Part shown: piece after piece, positions 48,026 to 58,800 of the stretch | How the letters are laid out: each line of letters starts with the position of its first letter | Numbering within the stretch: the first letter of the stretch is position 1 | Assembly (NCBI GenBank): GCA_964035015.1 | Contig: OZ036007.1 | Location: forward strand, 1,919,291-1,983,290 | Reading direction: 5' to 3' | Length of the DNA stretch: 64,000 nucleotides | From: Corallium rubrum | Taxonomy: Eukaryota > Cnidaria > Anthozoa > Scleralcyonacea > Coralliidae | Position numbers and translations under genes: made by a program | The notes under the pieces: model-generated | Told to the model about the DNA's origin: nothing | The model's input: only the letters and a program-made list of their open reading frames with translations | The model's database searches: none

Positions 48026-49044
48026 ATGACGTCACAACGAGTTCTTTCAAAAATGGTGTCAAAGGACGACTTACGGCCTTGCAATGCGCACACGCACTTG
48101 TGTTGGCTCAGCAAGGGGGATAGATACTCTCTTGCAAAGATTGCCTACAAGACGAAAATGTCGAGAACAAGTGTTTTGCGACTTCTACATGCAGAAGAAA
48201 TTGAAAGGAAAAAAAAGGAAAGAAAGCAGCCGGGGGAAAAGTTGGCAGACCTCAGGTTATGACAGCGCGTGATAAATGGAAACTTAAAAGAGCTATTGCG
48301 AAAATCCGCCAATTTCAAAAAAACGCGTAGAAAGGGGATCCTTACTGCAAAAGATCTAAAGCAACGACGTACATTTGCAAGGGCAATGTGTGCAAAAAAT
48401 GCCGATTATTGGACGAAAGACGTGGCATTTTATTTGGACAGAGTATCCTTCATCTACAAAGGAAACCCGATGAGTGATGCGGTGAAACCAAAGAACAGAG
48501 TTTGGCGAAAAAGAAGCGAGGGTCTCGTTGTAACAACGAAAGGAAGTAAAGATCTGGCCGGAGGCAACGATTGCATCTCATTGTCGCCATATCATATGGG
48601 AAAGGAGTAATTTTAGCCGAGCCATACGAAAAGATGAAGGGAAAATTTTTCGCGCAATTTATAACACGACATTTTCCAAATTTGTTCGAAATAGCTGGAA
48701 AAGGTGAAACAGACGAGAAAATATTTGTGATGGACAACGACCCTTCACAAACGCCTTCAAAAGCAAGAACATGTTTGGCAGACCTCGGCATTAGCGTGCA
48801 AGCCATTCCACCAAGATCGCCAGACCTTAACCCGATTGAGAATATATTCCATGTCGTTAGAAAGCGCATTGAAGCTCAAGTGAGAAAGAATAACATCACA
48901 CATCAGACATGGGATGAGTTCTGCAGTGCAGTTAAATACAATATTTGGTCAACGTCTAAAGAGTACATCGATAAGACAATATCCAGTATGCCTAAAAGAC
49001 TAAAGCATATTGTGAAAACTAAGGGTCGACGAACAAAATACTGA
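48026..49044 (+). pseudogene. Tc1/mariner-type transposase, unit 11
   Basis: Five-G form with one private G-to-A change at 48209 (glutamate to lysine in part 1). Last unit of the array. Confidence 0.85.
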
Positions 49045-50120
49045 AGTCACTTACTAATTAAACCGTATCAATATTATCAACACATGTTGTGCAAAACAGC
49101 AATTCAATGTTATACATGGTCATAATAATTTGTATTTAATGTAAACTACAATTTAAGAATTAGTGATAACAAATAACCCGAATTTCAAAGACTGTATGTG
49201 AGTTTGAAGGAATAAACTAATTGTTTTGAAGTTGCCATGCAACTCAGCCGTGTTTAATAACGATGGTGTCGTATATCATATCCAGTTACCCGTCACTTTA
49301 TATCAGTGTTTTTGATGGTAACAAATACATTTTATTAAAAATTTACGGTTAAACAAGCTTTGTTAAATCGAATTATATCATATTAATTCACTTTACCATG
49401 GCAAAATCATAATTTTTCATACACTTTACCACACTTTACCACACTTTACCACAAACAGTGTATAATAATAGGATACTTAATTTAATTTATAAACTCCGCT
49501 GTGGTAAAGTGTGGTAAAGTGTGGTAAAGTGTATGAAAAATAATCGTATACCTATGGTAAAGTGTACTCATATGAAACGCTACATCATAAGGATTAACAT
49601 GATGGTTTTGCATTAACACAAAATAGAAAATATAGGAAGTTATAGCACAGTATCTAATATAAGTCGTGCGAAACATGAACCACAGGGGTGCACTTCCTAC
49701 GAAGACAAAGTGGGTGTCACAATGGCAGTGTATATGAGAAAAGGTGTTATAGTGTACGCCATGACACTTTGGAGATAATTTTTAAGGGAATACTGCGACC
49801 TCATTCTGACCATGAATAATAAAAGTAAATTTCTCGCAATTTGCATTATGTAAAATACAAGGTAATAGACAAAAATATAGTTACCAAGTGCCGTTACGTA
49901 AACGCGTGTTCGCAACTTGCCAAGCTTAAGTTATGATTTCTGAATTATGACAAAAATCAATTGAAATGCATAATTTGTATAATATATTATAAAATATACT
50001 TTATTAAAACAATTAGGTGCTTCATTTTCACGTATTCTAAGTAATATTTGATGAAATTATTTAGTTAAAATTTGTTTTTCTCTTGAAAATAATCGTAAAA
50101 TTTTGCATTAAAAACTCAGA

Positions 50121-50382
50121 CAATCATTGACAAAATGAGTTGGAACATGTGCACCAAAGTAAGACATTTCACAATGTTTTTATATCCCCCCATCCCCCCT
50201 ATTCAATGTTGGCTTCCTATCAACGGAAATGTGATGAGAACCTATAGAGAACAAATCACGAATGTTTTGTGGTGATACAACATTGTTTAGGGGGGAGGGG
50301 GGAGGGGGGGTCGAGGAATGTAGGCGGAGTGATGCAAAACATGTTAATGTTGCTTTTGTTACAACAATTTTGTCAATGATTG
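50121..50382. mobile_element. Terminal A segment (right boundary)
   Basis: 262 bp, G-run G6-A-G6-A-G7. Its left flank is TCAGA but its right end GATTG is followed by TA (50383-50384), mirroring the TA before A segment 1. Sequence after it is unrelated to the array. Confidence 0.85.
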
Positions 50383-50716
50383 TAGTACACTACGTAAAAG
50401 ATGACGAGCTATTTCAAAACGGGTTGGCCCTGGCATTGCTGCTTCATAGTCCAACACCGAATAATATGTTGAACCGTTCAGTGCATGTCCAGATATCGCG
50501 TAGATGTCGCGTGTCGTATTACATTTGAAAACGTGTGTTCAAAACATGTTTAAATATTTTCTGTCTGTCCGAATTTAAATAAATTCTATATCAAAATGAT
50601 CACTTGAATCTGCCGAATCCGACACTACAGGTTTTGTCTACTAAATATATTAGATCCGTTGTTTAATTTTCAGAAAAATGGCCTAGCTTGTTGTTTTAAT
50701 CCGTATTTTAATACAA

Positions 50717-51796
50717 CAACAACAACAACAACAACATTTTAATCAACATTAATACCACTACTGGTACATATGATACATACAAATTATAGTTAAATACAAA
50801 AAATTTAACATATTAAGCTAGTAACAATAAGGATAAACAAACTTTGATCAACTGCAATGCACCCCAGTCTTGGAGTCTTAGTACCTTAATACATTATAGT
50901 TGATCAAAATTCGTTAATATATCAAAACAGAACTTAGCTACTAGTGCCATTATAGATTTGTCTTTCATTGAAACCATATACATAAACAGGTCCTGATTAT
51001 TGAAAGAGCAAAACGAATAGTTTATTTGATATAGTTTATGGATGAAATTAGCTCTGAGATCAGTAAACTTTGGATTGTTGCATTGCATTAAATAATGTTG
51101 TTCATTCCCAACCTCATTTAAGTTGCAATGTTTACATATTCTTTCATCGTATGAAATATTAGTATATCGACCAGTTTCAACAGGTAATCTATGAGATGAT
51201 ATTCTGAGTTTTGTAACAGCTTGACGATGTTTAACATTATTAATTTCAGAAATGTATTTTTCAAAGTCCAAATTTATTTTAAAATTTTTGAACGTTCTGA
51301 GCTTGCCTTGGTTTCCACCTTGTTGAATCTGCTCCCTCCAATAGTTAACAAAGTGTCCTTTTAAATTACTTTTTAAATAATGGCAAAAATTTTCCAACTC
51401 TTTCTGGGGTATAGTAAAGTTTTTAAAGTTATTCACTTTTGTATCACACAATTCCAGCAAATATGTTGTAAAAGATACTGGTTGTAAATTTAGATCCATA
51501 CAGACTTTCCCCGCTTTACCAACGAGAGTATCGTTAAATAATGGGTTGTTGATACGTAGCCAAAATTTTGCTACAATAGTGGATATTTGTATAATTAAAG
51601 GCATTCTCCCTAATTCAGCATAAACGGCTAAATTTGTTGATTTTGAATGAACCCCTAAAATTCGTTTGCAAAACTTTAAATGGAGTTTCTCAATATCATT
51701 TGAGATTTTAAAAATTTTACTTTTAAATTTATCAAAAGAATTTACTTTACCTAATAAATAAATAAACATGTACATGTACATTAGCAAACCTTGCAC
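50717..51796 (-). pseudogene. 5'-truncated LINE: C-terminal part of ORF2
   Basis: A 300-codon minus-strand frame (51796-50894) matches the region after the reverse transcriptase in non-LTR retrotransposons: IEKLHLKFCKRILGVH, AVYAELGRMPL, then HRQAVTKLRISSHRLPVE and a zinc-finger-like CKHCNLNEVGNEQHYLMQC. No polymerase motif is present and the first codon is GTG, so the 5' part is lost, as in most LINE copies. On the minus strand it is followed by a (TTG)n run (50717-50738), a plausible 3' tail. Family (CR1/L2-like or other) not resolved. Confidence 0.7.
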
Positions 51797-51980
51797 TGCT
51801 GCAGTTCATATAACACCATAAATTCTATTTGTCAAAATATATGCAATTATGCATTGCCATTGCCATATAGTCTTGTTAGAGTACGCATAGGCTACGCCAA
51901 GCTTTCAGAAATCAGTAGCCCGAGTGAACGCCTGAGCAGGCGTCTTGTTCTTGTACATTATGTCTGGCTACAAACCTAAT

Positions 51981-52881
51981 CGCTAAAAACACCTGTAGTG
52001 TCACGTGATGCTATATTTGTAGTTTGCACGTCGTTGGAGAGAACCAAAACCCAGATTCCGTTTCGGTGATAGCTAGGAAAGAAGAGGTAAGTTGTCTTTT
52101 TCTTCAGTATATATACTTGTATTTTTCTTTATTTCCTAAGGCTCTCGATCATTGTATGGGCAAGGCGACTTCAAAAGAAACGCAGATAAGCCTGCGTGCA
52201 GACTCATATTACATGTTGATATATTGTGTAATTCGAGTCTGTACGCTCCCGCAGAGAAGCGAAGACGATTGTCAGCTGAACCTGTTCACAACGAAGTTCC
52301 AAAACCATTGTATGAATTGTCTATTGCAGACATTTTGGTGGCATTGGGCAGTCTCTCCACTAACAATCGTATTCGTTTCTCTGCGGGAAGCGGGATCTAG
52401 CTTGCGTTTCTTTTAAAGTCGCCTTGCCTAATACAAAACAATGATGGAGAGCCTTAATAGGAACCTAAGAAAAAATACAAGTATATATACTGAAGAAAAA
52501 GACAACTTACCTCTTCTTTGTTAGGTATATTGCCGAAACGGAATCTGGGTTTTCTGATGTGGGTCCGTTCTCTCCAACGACGTGCAAACTACAGATATAG
52601 CTGTCTTTTGAGCAGACAAACGAATCGCCTCGACGACAAACGAGCCGCAATTCATCGCAGTCGCATATCCACGAATCTTTTCGAAGCAAGGAATCGAACT
52701 AAGTGTACAGGATCGCCATTCTTATATTTGACCATCAAATGGGGGTATCGAGAATCATTTTTACAAGTTCCCCAAGCGCACCCTTATTAGTGGCCACCAT
52801 ATTGACGTACCGCGCTGAATGTCCGCATTTTTCGACTTTGTTTACGTTTTGCATCACGTGACACTACACGTGTTTTCAGCG
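51981..52881. mobile_element. ~900-bp fold-back element
   Basis: The ends carry TGTAGTGTCACGTGATGC and its inverted copy GCATCACGTGACACTACA, and the arms match inward through TTTGTAGTTTGCACGTCG and GGCAAGGCGACTTCAAAAG. The left arm is ~205 bp and the loop 52187-52402. The right arm has an extra 250 bp (52601-52850). No clear target duplication. Open frames here are mirror products of the arms. Confidence 0.65.
52601..52850. repeat. 250-bp insertion in the right arm of the fold-back element
   Basis: The left arm passes from ACAAATATAG directly to CATCACGTGAC (opposite strand), but the right arm has 250 unrelated bases at that point. Either the right arm gained an insert or the left lost it. 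The content is not recognised. Confidence 0.5.
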
Positions 52882-52906
52882 TTGAAGTAGTGAATTATAG
52901 TATATT

Positions 52907-52907
<1 letters not shown>

Positions 52908-52955
<48 letters not shown>
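52908..52955. repeat. TA microsatellite
   Basis: About 22 TA units just right of the fold-back element. Confidence 0.85.
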
Positions 52956-52959
<4 letters not shown>

Positions 52960-53140
52960 TGGTATACTACCCTCAAAACGTTTGTATATATATACAGTAA
53001 AATCATATATTGTTTTCTTATATTATTAAATTTAGTTTACAACCATTTTGAAAATGATTGATGATTGAAGCCAGGAATGTTCAACAGGACACGAGTTGCA
53101 TGTGAAGAGGAACCCAACAAAACATTACATAATAGACAAA

Positions 53141-53216
53141 ATTACAACTGATACACTATTTACATATGATTAGACAGACTTAGAATCGACAACTTACATT
53201 GTAAGAATGACATTTC

Positions 53217-53298
<82 letters not shown>

Positions 53299-53395
53299 TG
53301 TCGTTTATACAACTGTTCTAAATGCTGTTCTTACAATTTAAGGTGTCACTCCTAAATCTGTCTCAATCATATGTAAATAGTGTATCAGTTGTAAT
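53141..53395. mobile_element. MITE-like element with a TA microsatellite core
   Basis: The left end ATTACAACTGATACACTATT is exactly inverted at the right end, and both arms continue through TTACATATGATT and AGACAGA for about 40 bp. The centre (53218-53293) is a pure TA run. 53396-53600 is AT-rich with no gene. Confidence 0.65.
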
Positions 53396-53898
53396 TTAAT
53401 AAATGATTATCTAATCAATTAATAAAACGATTAAAAAATTAAATTTTTAAAATTAATTTGAATTTCAAGAAACTTTTCTCTACAGCAGTAATTCGACTTC
53501 ATTTGAAATTATTATTTTTCACATATATACGCTGCTAAAGGACCAGTGAATGTTTATAACTAATTAACTAATACTAATGAATATCTTTCTCAAATTTATT
53601 TTAACCCAATGCTGTCCAGGATGTCTGAGAGTTCTCCCTTTGACGAGTAAGTTCGTCTTTAGACAGGGAGAGTAAAACAGTAAAGACACCGTTTTGGTCA
53701 GCTCAGGCAGGAATGGGTTTAAAACTGCATTTCTGTTTGACATGCAGAATTAGGAATCAAGCAAGCTTTGAGATCTTGCACAGCTGAGAGAAACCTGCAG
53801 CATGAACTACACTGACACTGTATAATTGAAGGAGAAAGGCCAAGGATTTTCCAGGTTATTCCAAAAACTCTCGATTTATTACAGAGCCGTCTGACAAA

Positions 53899-53961
53899 AT
53901 GTCCGATGACTTTGAGTTTGGGTCGGACATATTTATGATGATGTCCGATGACTTTGAGTTC
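53899..53961 (+). repeat. Short direct repeat GTCCGATGACTTTGAGTT
   Basis: Two copies 44 bases apart, with related TCGGAC motifs again at 54490-54595. No gene is supported in 53400-54900. Confidence 0.5.
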
Positions 53962-54639
53962 AGTTTGGCTCGGAAATATCAGCACAATGTATTACTGTAA
54001 TTCTGACAGAACGGTAAATGTTGTGCAGATATTAATTTGTATCATAACTGTCATTCATACTTATTTCCGAGCCAAAATGAACTTTGCTTGCCAATAACAG
54101 CAGTAAGACTTCGACACCTTAAAAAAACTGAAAGCCCGAGCGGAGCGTGAGAAAAAACTTCGTATACGGCTTGAAGAGCGCTGCAATAATTCTTTGCTTT
54201 TCTTGCTCTAAAATCCGTCGTTGAGGTTTGGATTATGGATACCAGTCCATAATCCAAGATTTCATTCTATAATTTACAGAATTCCCAATAATCAACTCCG
54301 CACAGCCATAGAATCATAAAAGCTGAACATTGAATCGAATTTTGGAACTTCAACTCGAACTTCGTCACCAATAGCCAAATTTGGAAACGTAATTTGAAAC
54401 TTGGCAACGAATTTCCAAACCCTGCGGTGAAAACCCCGCGCTTGATTACATGGACTAGGGTACATTTACGTCAGACAAAGTTACAGTTCGGTTGGACACC
54501 AATACACTCGGGCGGACAAACAATAAACCTCAGTTTCACTTGGGTCGGACAGAATGTCCGGTGGTTTCCTCTCTACGTCGGACAATGTCCGTGACCGACC
54601 GATATTTTAAGGCCTGTTTATACAGCTTGCTAAAGAAGT

Positions 54640-54912
54640 TTGGCTAAAGAAATCCCCAGTTGACGATTAAAACCGTCTGGCGTTAGAAAGAGTAAAATTG
54701 TCTGGCGTTAGCCAGAGTATATAAAGTATTAAAGTGAAGACAAAATGTACAATTGCCTGTTAAAGTGTTAGAGGAGATAATTTATTAACCCTTTCGCAGG
54801 CAGGTTTCTGCAAGAGGTCCCCAGTTGACACGTAAGTATCGTCTGGCGTTAGCCAGAGTAAAACAGTCTGGCGTTAGAAAGAGTACAATAGTCCCGCGTT
54901 AGCCAGAGCATA
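54640..54912 (-). repeat. Cluster of the dispersed GTCTGGCGTTAGCCAGAGTA repeat
   Basis: CTGGCGTTAG occurs at least four times here with GCCAGAGTA or AAAGAGTA continuations, and CCCCAGTTGAC twice. It is the same family as 392-592 and 6117-6200, on the opposite strand. It ends 6 bases before the transposon at 54918. Confidence 0.6.
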
Positions 54913-54917
54913 GATAA

Positions 54918-54967
54918 TAGTGCATGAGCCAGGTATGGTTGTCGGTACCACGCAGGGGGACAAAGGA
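54918..54967 (+). repeat. Left terminal inverted repeat of the transposon
   Basis: TAGTGCATGAGCCAGG, then GGTACCACGCAGGGGGACAA at 54944-54963. It pairs with 61344-61399. A perfect 16-bp tip and a ~22-bp subterminal block suggest two transposase contact sites. Confidence 0.75.
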
Positions 54968-55270
54968 AGGTATACTTTTTTAGAGAGATTTTTACCTGCG
55001 GGTAAAGATTATATGTGATAGCAATTGATATTGTACAGCATTTCATCTATTTTAGGGGGGGGGGGGGGGAGTCCAGGAGTGGTAGGTAGAAAATTGGCAT
55101 AAACCGCCAATTAAAACTTTAAAACTTTCTTAAAACTTTTACTTTAATATACATCATTTTAACCATATGAAATTGATTAAGAAAAATGATGATCTTGCAA
55201 TATTTTATACAAACAGTTTTCAAACTGTATTTTAGCAAGCTTGAGCCGTCAGTATTTACCGCTGACCAAC

Positions 55271-55308
55271 ATGGCGACTGTGAAGTGCTTGTTTTTGATT
55301 TTCTTGAG
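55271..55308 (+). other. Possible short 5' exon
   Basis: ATGGCGACTGTG starts an open stretch ending GAG|GTAAGA, a good splice donor at 55309. I found no acceptor that joins it in frame to the main exon, so it may be a non-coding leader exon or chance. Confidence 0.25.
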
Positions 55309-55844
55309 GTAAGATAGATTTTTTTATTAAATGTTTGTTGAACTTCTGTTATCAGACAATATTAGTCAATATGAAAGGTGAATGAACACTTTCCATAACT
55401 TTTTTAAACATATAATTGATAAATATAAACGTTTTCAGTCGAAAATACGTCTTTAGAATGACTGTATGTTTTCAATATGGCGGCCGAATCACATGTTTGT
55501 CTAATTTCGGTGTATTTGCTAGAATTTTTTGATTGACTATTCAAGACATTGCTACAGAGGCTATCTAAAACTGCTCCCAAAGTACTTAAGATACTATTTT
55601 CTTAAAAATCTCATATACTAAGCTAAAATACAGTGGCCAAACTTGCAATATATACGCACGACACCAATAGTTAACAGTACCATCTAGTAAAAATAAATGT
55701 GTTGTTTTTTTTCATTAAATATATACTGTTATTGCCAATTTCTGTTAAATATTGTTCAATGACCGCAAGATAAAACATATCAAGTCACCAAAACATTGTC
55801 CTTTTCCCAAAAATATAGATATTTACAATGATCACCAGCCAGGT

Positions 55845-58800
55845 ATGGATAGCTTTTGTATTATACACAATAAGGCTGTAAAGATTGACAAAGATGACCG
55901 GCTTATAAGCCCCCGAAGTTACGAGTCATGGTTAACTTTATTCGAAGCTGCTAAAGTACGAAATTTCGAGCCAGTCCTTGAACTAGCAAAGACTCTAAAT
56001 GAAAACGAGGTCCCATCCATAGCATATCACCGGCAGTGCAGAAGCAGGTTCACTTTAAAAAGGGATTTAGAATCGCTAAGGCAAGTCACTGGAGGTGTAA
56101 AGGAAAATAATAATGAGGATGAAGTAGCTCGCCCAAAGAAAAGAAACACATCTTCAAGTAATTGTGTTGAGAAATGTATCTTCTGCAGTAAAGACAAGTA
56201 TGTACGGTCTCTAAATTCACGGGAAAAGCTTGTAAAAGCCGCACAGCTAAGGGTTGACAAGACGTTGCGAGATACAGCAGTCAAAAAATGCGATGAAAAG
56301 ATTTTGGCAGTTACCAGCAGGGACATTGTTGCTGCTCAGGCGCATTACCACAGATCATGTTACCGGGAATACACACGGCCTACAAAAGCCTCACAAGCAA
56401 GTGCAAGTTCTGATGAAGAGATGGATGCTGAGTATGATGCCTTTAGCGATCTGTTCGAGTATATCAGAGCAGTGGTGTTAGATAAGCAGAAAGTTGTTTC
56501 GATGACCGACCTAGCAAAAGAGTTAGAGTTATCTGTTCAGTCAAAACGAGAAGGAAAGCTAAAGGAGTCCTCAAAAAAACACATAAGGAGGAAAATAGAA
56601 GCAGAGTTTGGATCCACCTTGGAGATCTTTCAGAACGATAAAGGAAAACTTTTGGTAATGGCAGCCAACCTCAGTCTCAGAGAAACAGTCAAAAGCAAAG
56701 TGGCTTTGGAGAATGAAATTGAGACCTTGAAGCTAAAGACCAATGACATGCAAAGTGTGGTTGATCAGTGTGCCTTGTATATCCGAAGATCTGTATTGGA
56801 TGCGAAATGGAACTCGTCCTGGCCTATCCATCCATCTGATTTAACTGCAGACCACTTCCAAGTACCTGATTGCCTAAACCGGTTCCTTAAAGGAGTACTA
56901 GCAGGCGACCCTGGAATCAATAGCTCCTCTCAACGACTTGAGACTCTGGTGAAGTCATTCAGCCAGGATATCATCTACGCAACGACATCTGGCCGGACAA
57001 AACCACCGAAACAAATTCTTTTGGCATATGGTGTCAAAACCCTTACAGGAAATGTAGAGCTCATTCAGATGCTGAATAGATTTGGCCATGGTGTGTCTTA
57101 TTCTCAGTTAGAAGAAAACGACACAGCTTTGTGTTTGCAAAAAATGGCGTCCAACATAAATCAAAGCCCGATTCTTCCAGAAGCTATTAAACCTAACGTG
57201 TTTACGAACTTAGCATGGGACAACATTGACCGATTAGAAGAAACTCTAACTGGTGAAGGAACGACCCATCGGGTAAATGGGATAGCAATCCAGCCAAGGG
57301 TGTATGGTCCACACCTCCCCCAAGCCGCGCTTCCTGTAATTCCAAAGCGTAAACAGAGAAGCATCACGCAGGAAGTCCGACCGCTCCAAACATACATATC
57401 AGGAGAACGAGTGGGCCCCCCACCACTGGCAGTTATAGATAATGATGGTCAACAGCAACAGGAAGCAAAGATGGCAGCAAGGAAGAATCTCATTTGGTTG
57501 CTTGCGCGAAAGGCAGACTGTAACACCGACAAGCAGCAAATTCCAGGCTGGACTGGCTTTAATATTAAGGCGCGTATCCAAGAGCCTGTTACGCAAGACG
57601 TGGTGGGTTACCTGCCAACGATCAATGCTCCTGCAACTCACCTAAGCACCGTTAACGAAATATTGCGTCAGTCCGAAGAAATCAGGAAGACGCTTAATCT
57701 CAAGAAGATCGTGGTTGTCATGGATCAAGCATTGTATGCAAAAGCAGCAAAAGTCGCCTGGAAGAATCAAGATGATAATGGATCTGTTCTTCTAAGATTA
57801 GGGGCATTCCATACTATCTGCAACATACTTTCCATCATTGGAAAACGTTTTCAAGATGCTGGTTTGCGTGATATTTGCATTGAGTCGGGAATAATTGCTG
57901 AAGGATCTGTATCAAGCGTTCTTGATGGTAAAATGTACAACCGAGCCGTCAGAGTCCATAAGTACATATACGAAGCTCTGATGCGTCTGGTATGGCAGCA
58001 ATTCCTTTCCTGGGTAACGAGTACTCATCCTAACAAGCTAGCGAGTGTGCGTACAGTACAAGATAGTGTCAACGAGATGGCTGATAGGTTTACTCCGGAA
58101 CAGCACGACGCGATGATGCAAAGTGAAACTCTGGCAGATGTGCATGACTTATGGAATCAGTTTATACTTTACCTCCGCTATGAGAATGGTGATTTGTCTG
58201 CATTCTGGATGTCCTATATCCAAGTCGTTGAAGATGTGCTTCTAGGACTGATCCGAGCGTCCCGAGAAGGTAACTGGCAGCTTCATCTTCATGCTGTTCG
58301 TCAGATGATCCCCTGGTGCTTCGCTTATGATAAGGTCAACTATGCAAGGTACCTACCAGTGTACTATGCACAAATGATGAATCTGCCTACCGACCACCCT
58401 GATGTGCATCGCGAGTTCATGAATGGACACTTCTCTGTTCAACTAGGAAAGAAAAATCCCTTTGGCCGTTTACCAGTTGACCAAACAACGGAGGTTACAG
58501 TCAATAAAGACACTAAAACGACCGGAGGCGTAACTAAGTTCAGCTTGAAGACAGGCGCTGTAAACAGATTCTACATGACGGCTGAATACAGGTGTTTTAT
58601 TATTATGTACAATCTTATAAAAATTCATAAAGACCCTTACAGCAGAAATACAGTGCAATAAAATAGAAATAAACTGTCTATAATATAAGTATATTTGTCT
58701 TCTTTATATACCTTGATCTTACCAGTAACTTTCAAAATCTTTCCAGGTGTTCTTTTCTAGGTCAGCTGAGAGATATTGTTCAAGTGAGGCGACCCTCTTT

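Larger units (their letters stand above)
23101..50382 (+). mobile_element. 27.3-kb tandem array of a mariner-type element, 11 units
   Basis: The order is A-B repeated five times, then CTG-B-A-B-A-B, CTG-B-A-B-A-B, and a final A. A is 254-262 bp with 16-bp inverted ends (CAATCATTGACAAAAT). B is 2,242-2,243 bp (2,262 in unit 3) and carries a Tc1/mariner-type transposase pseudogene. TA lies just outside both array ends (23099-23100 and 50383-50384), whereas internal A copies are flanked by TCAGA and TCTGA. By eye the units differ only in G-run length, one 20-bp insertion and about three base changes. This looks like one TA insertion later amplified in tandem by recombination between direct repeats (inference). 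An assembly artefact must be excluded. Confidence 0.9.

Noticed and set aside
23101-50382. CRISPR-like or satellite interpretation of the repeated block
   Set aside because: Units are 2.5 kb with a transposase and inverted repeats, and there are no short spacers. It is a transposon array.
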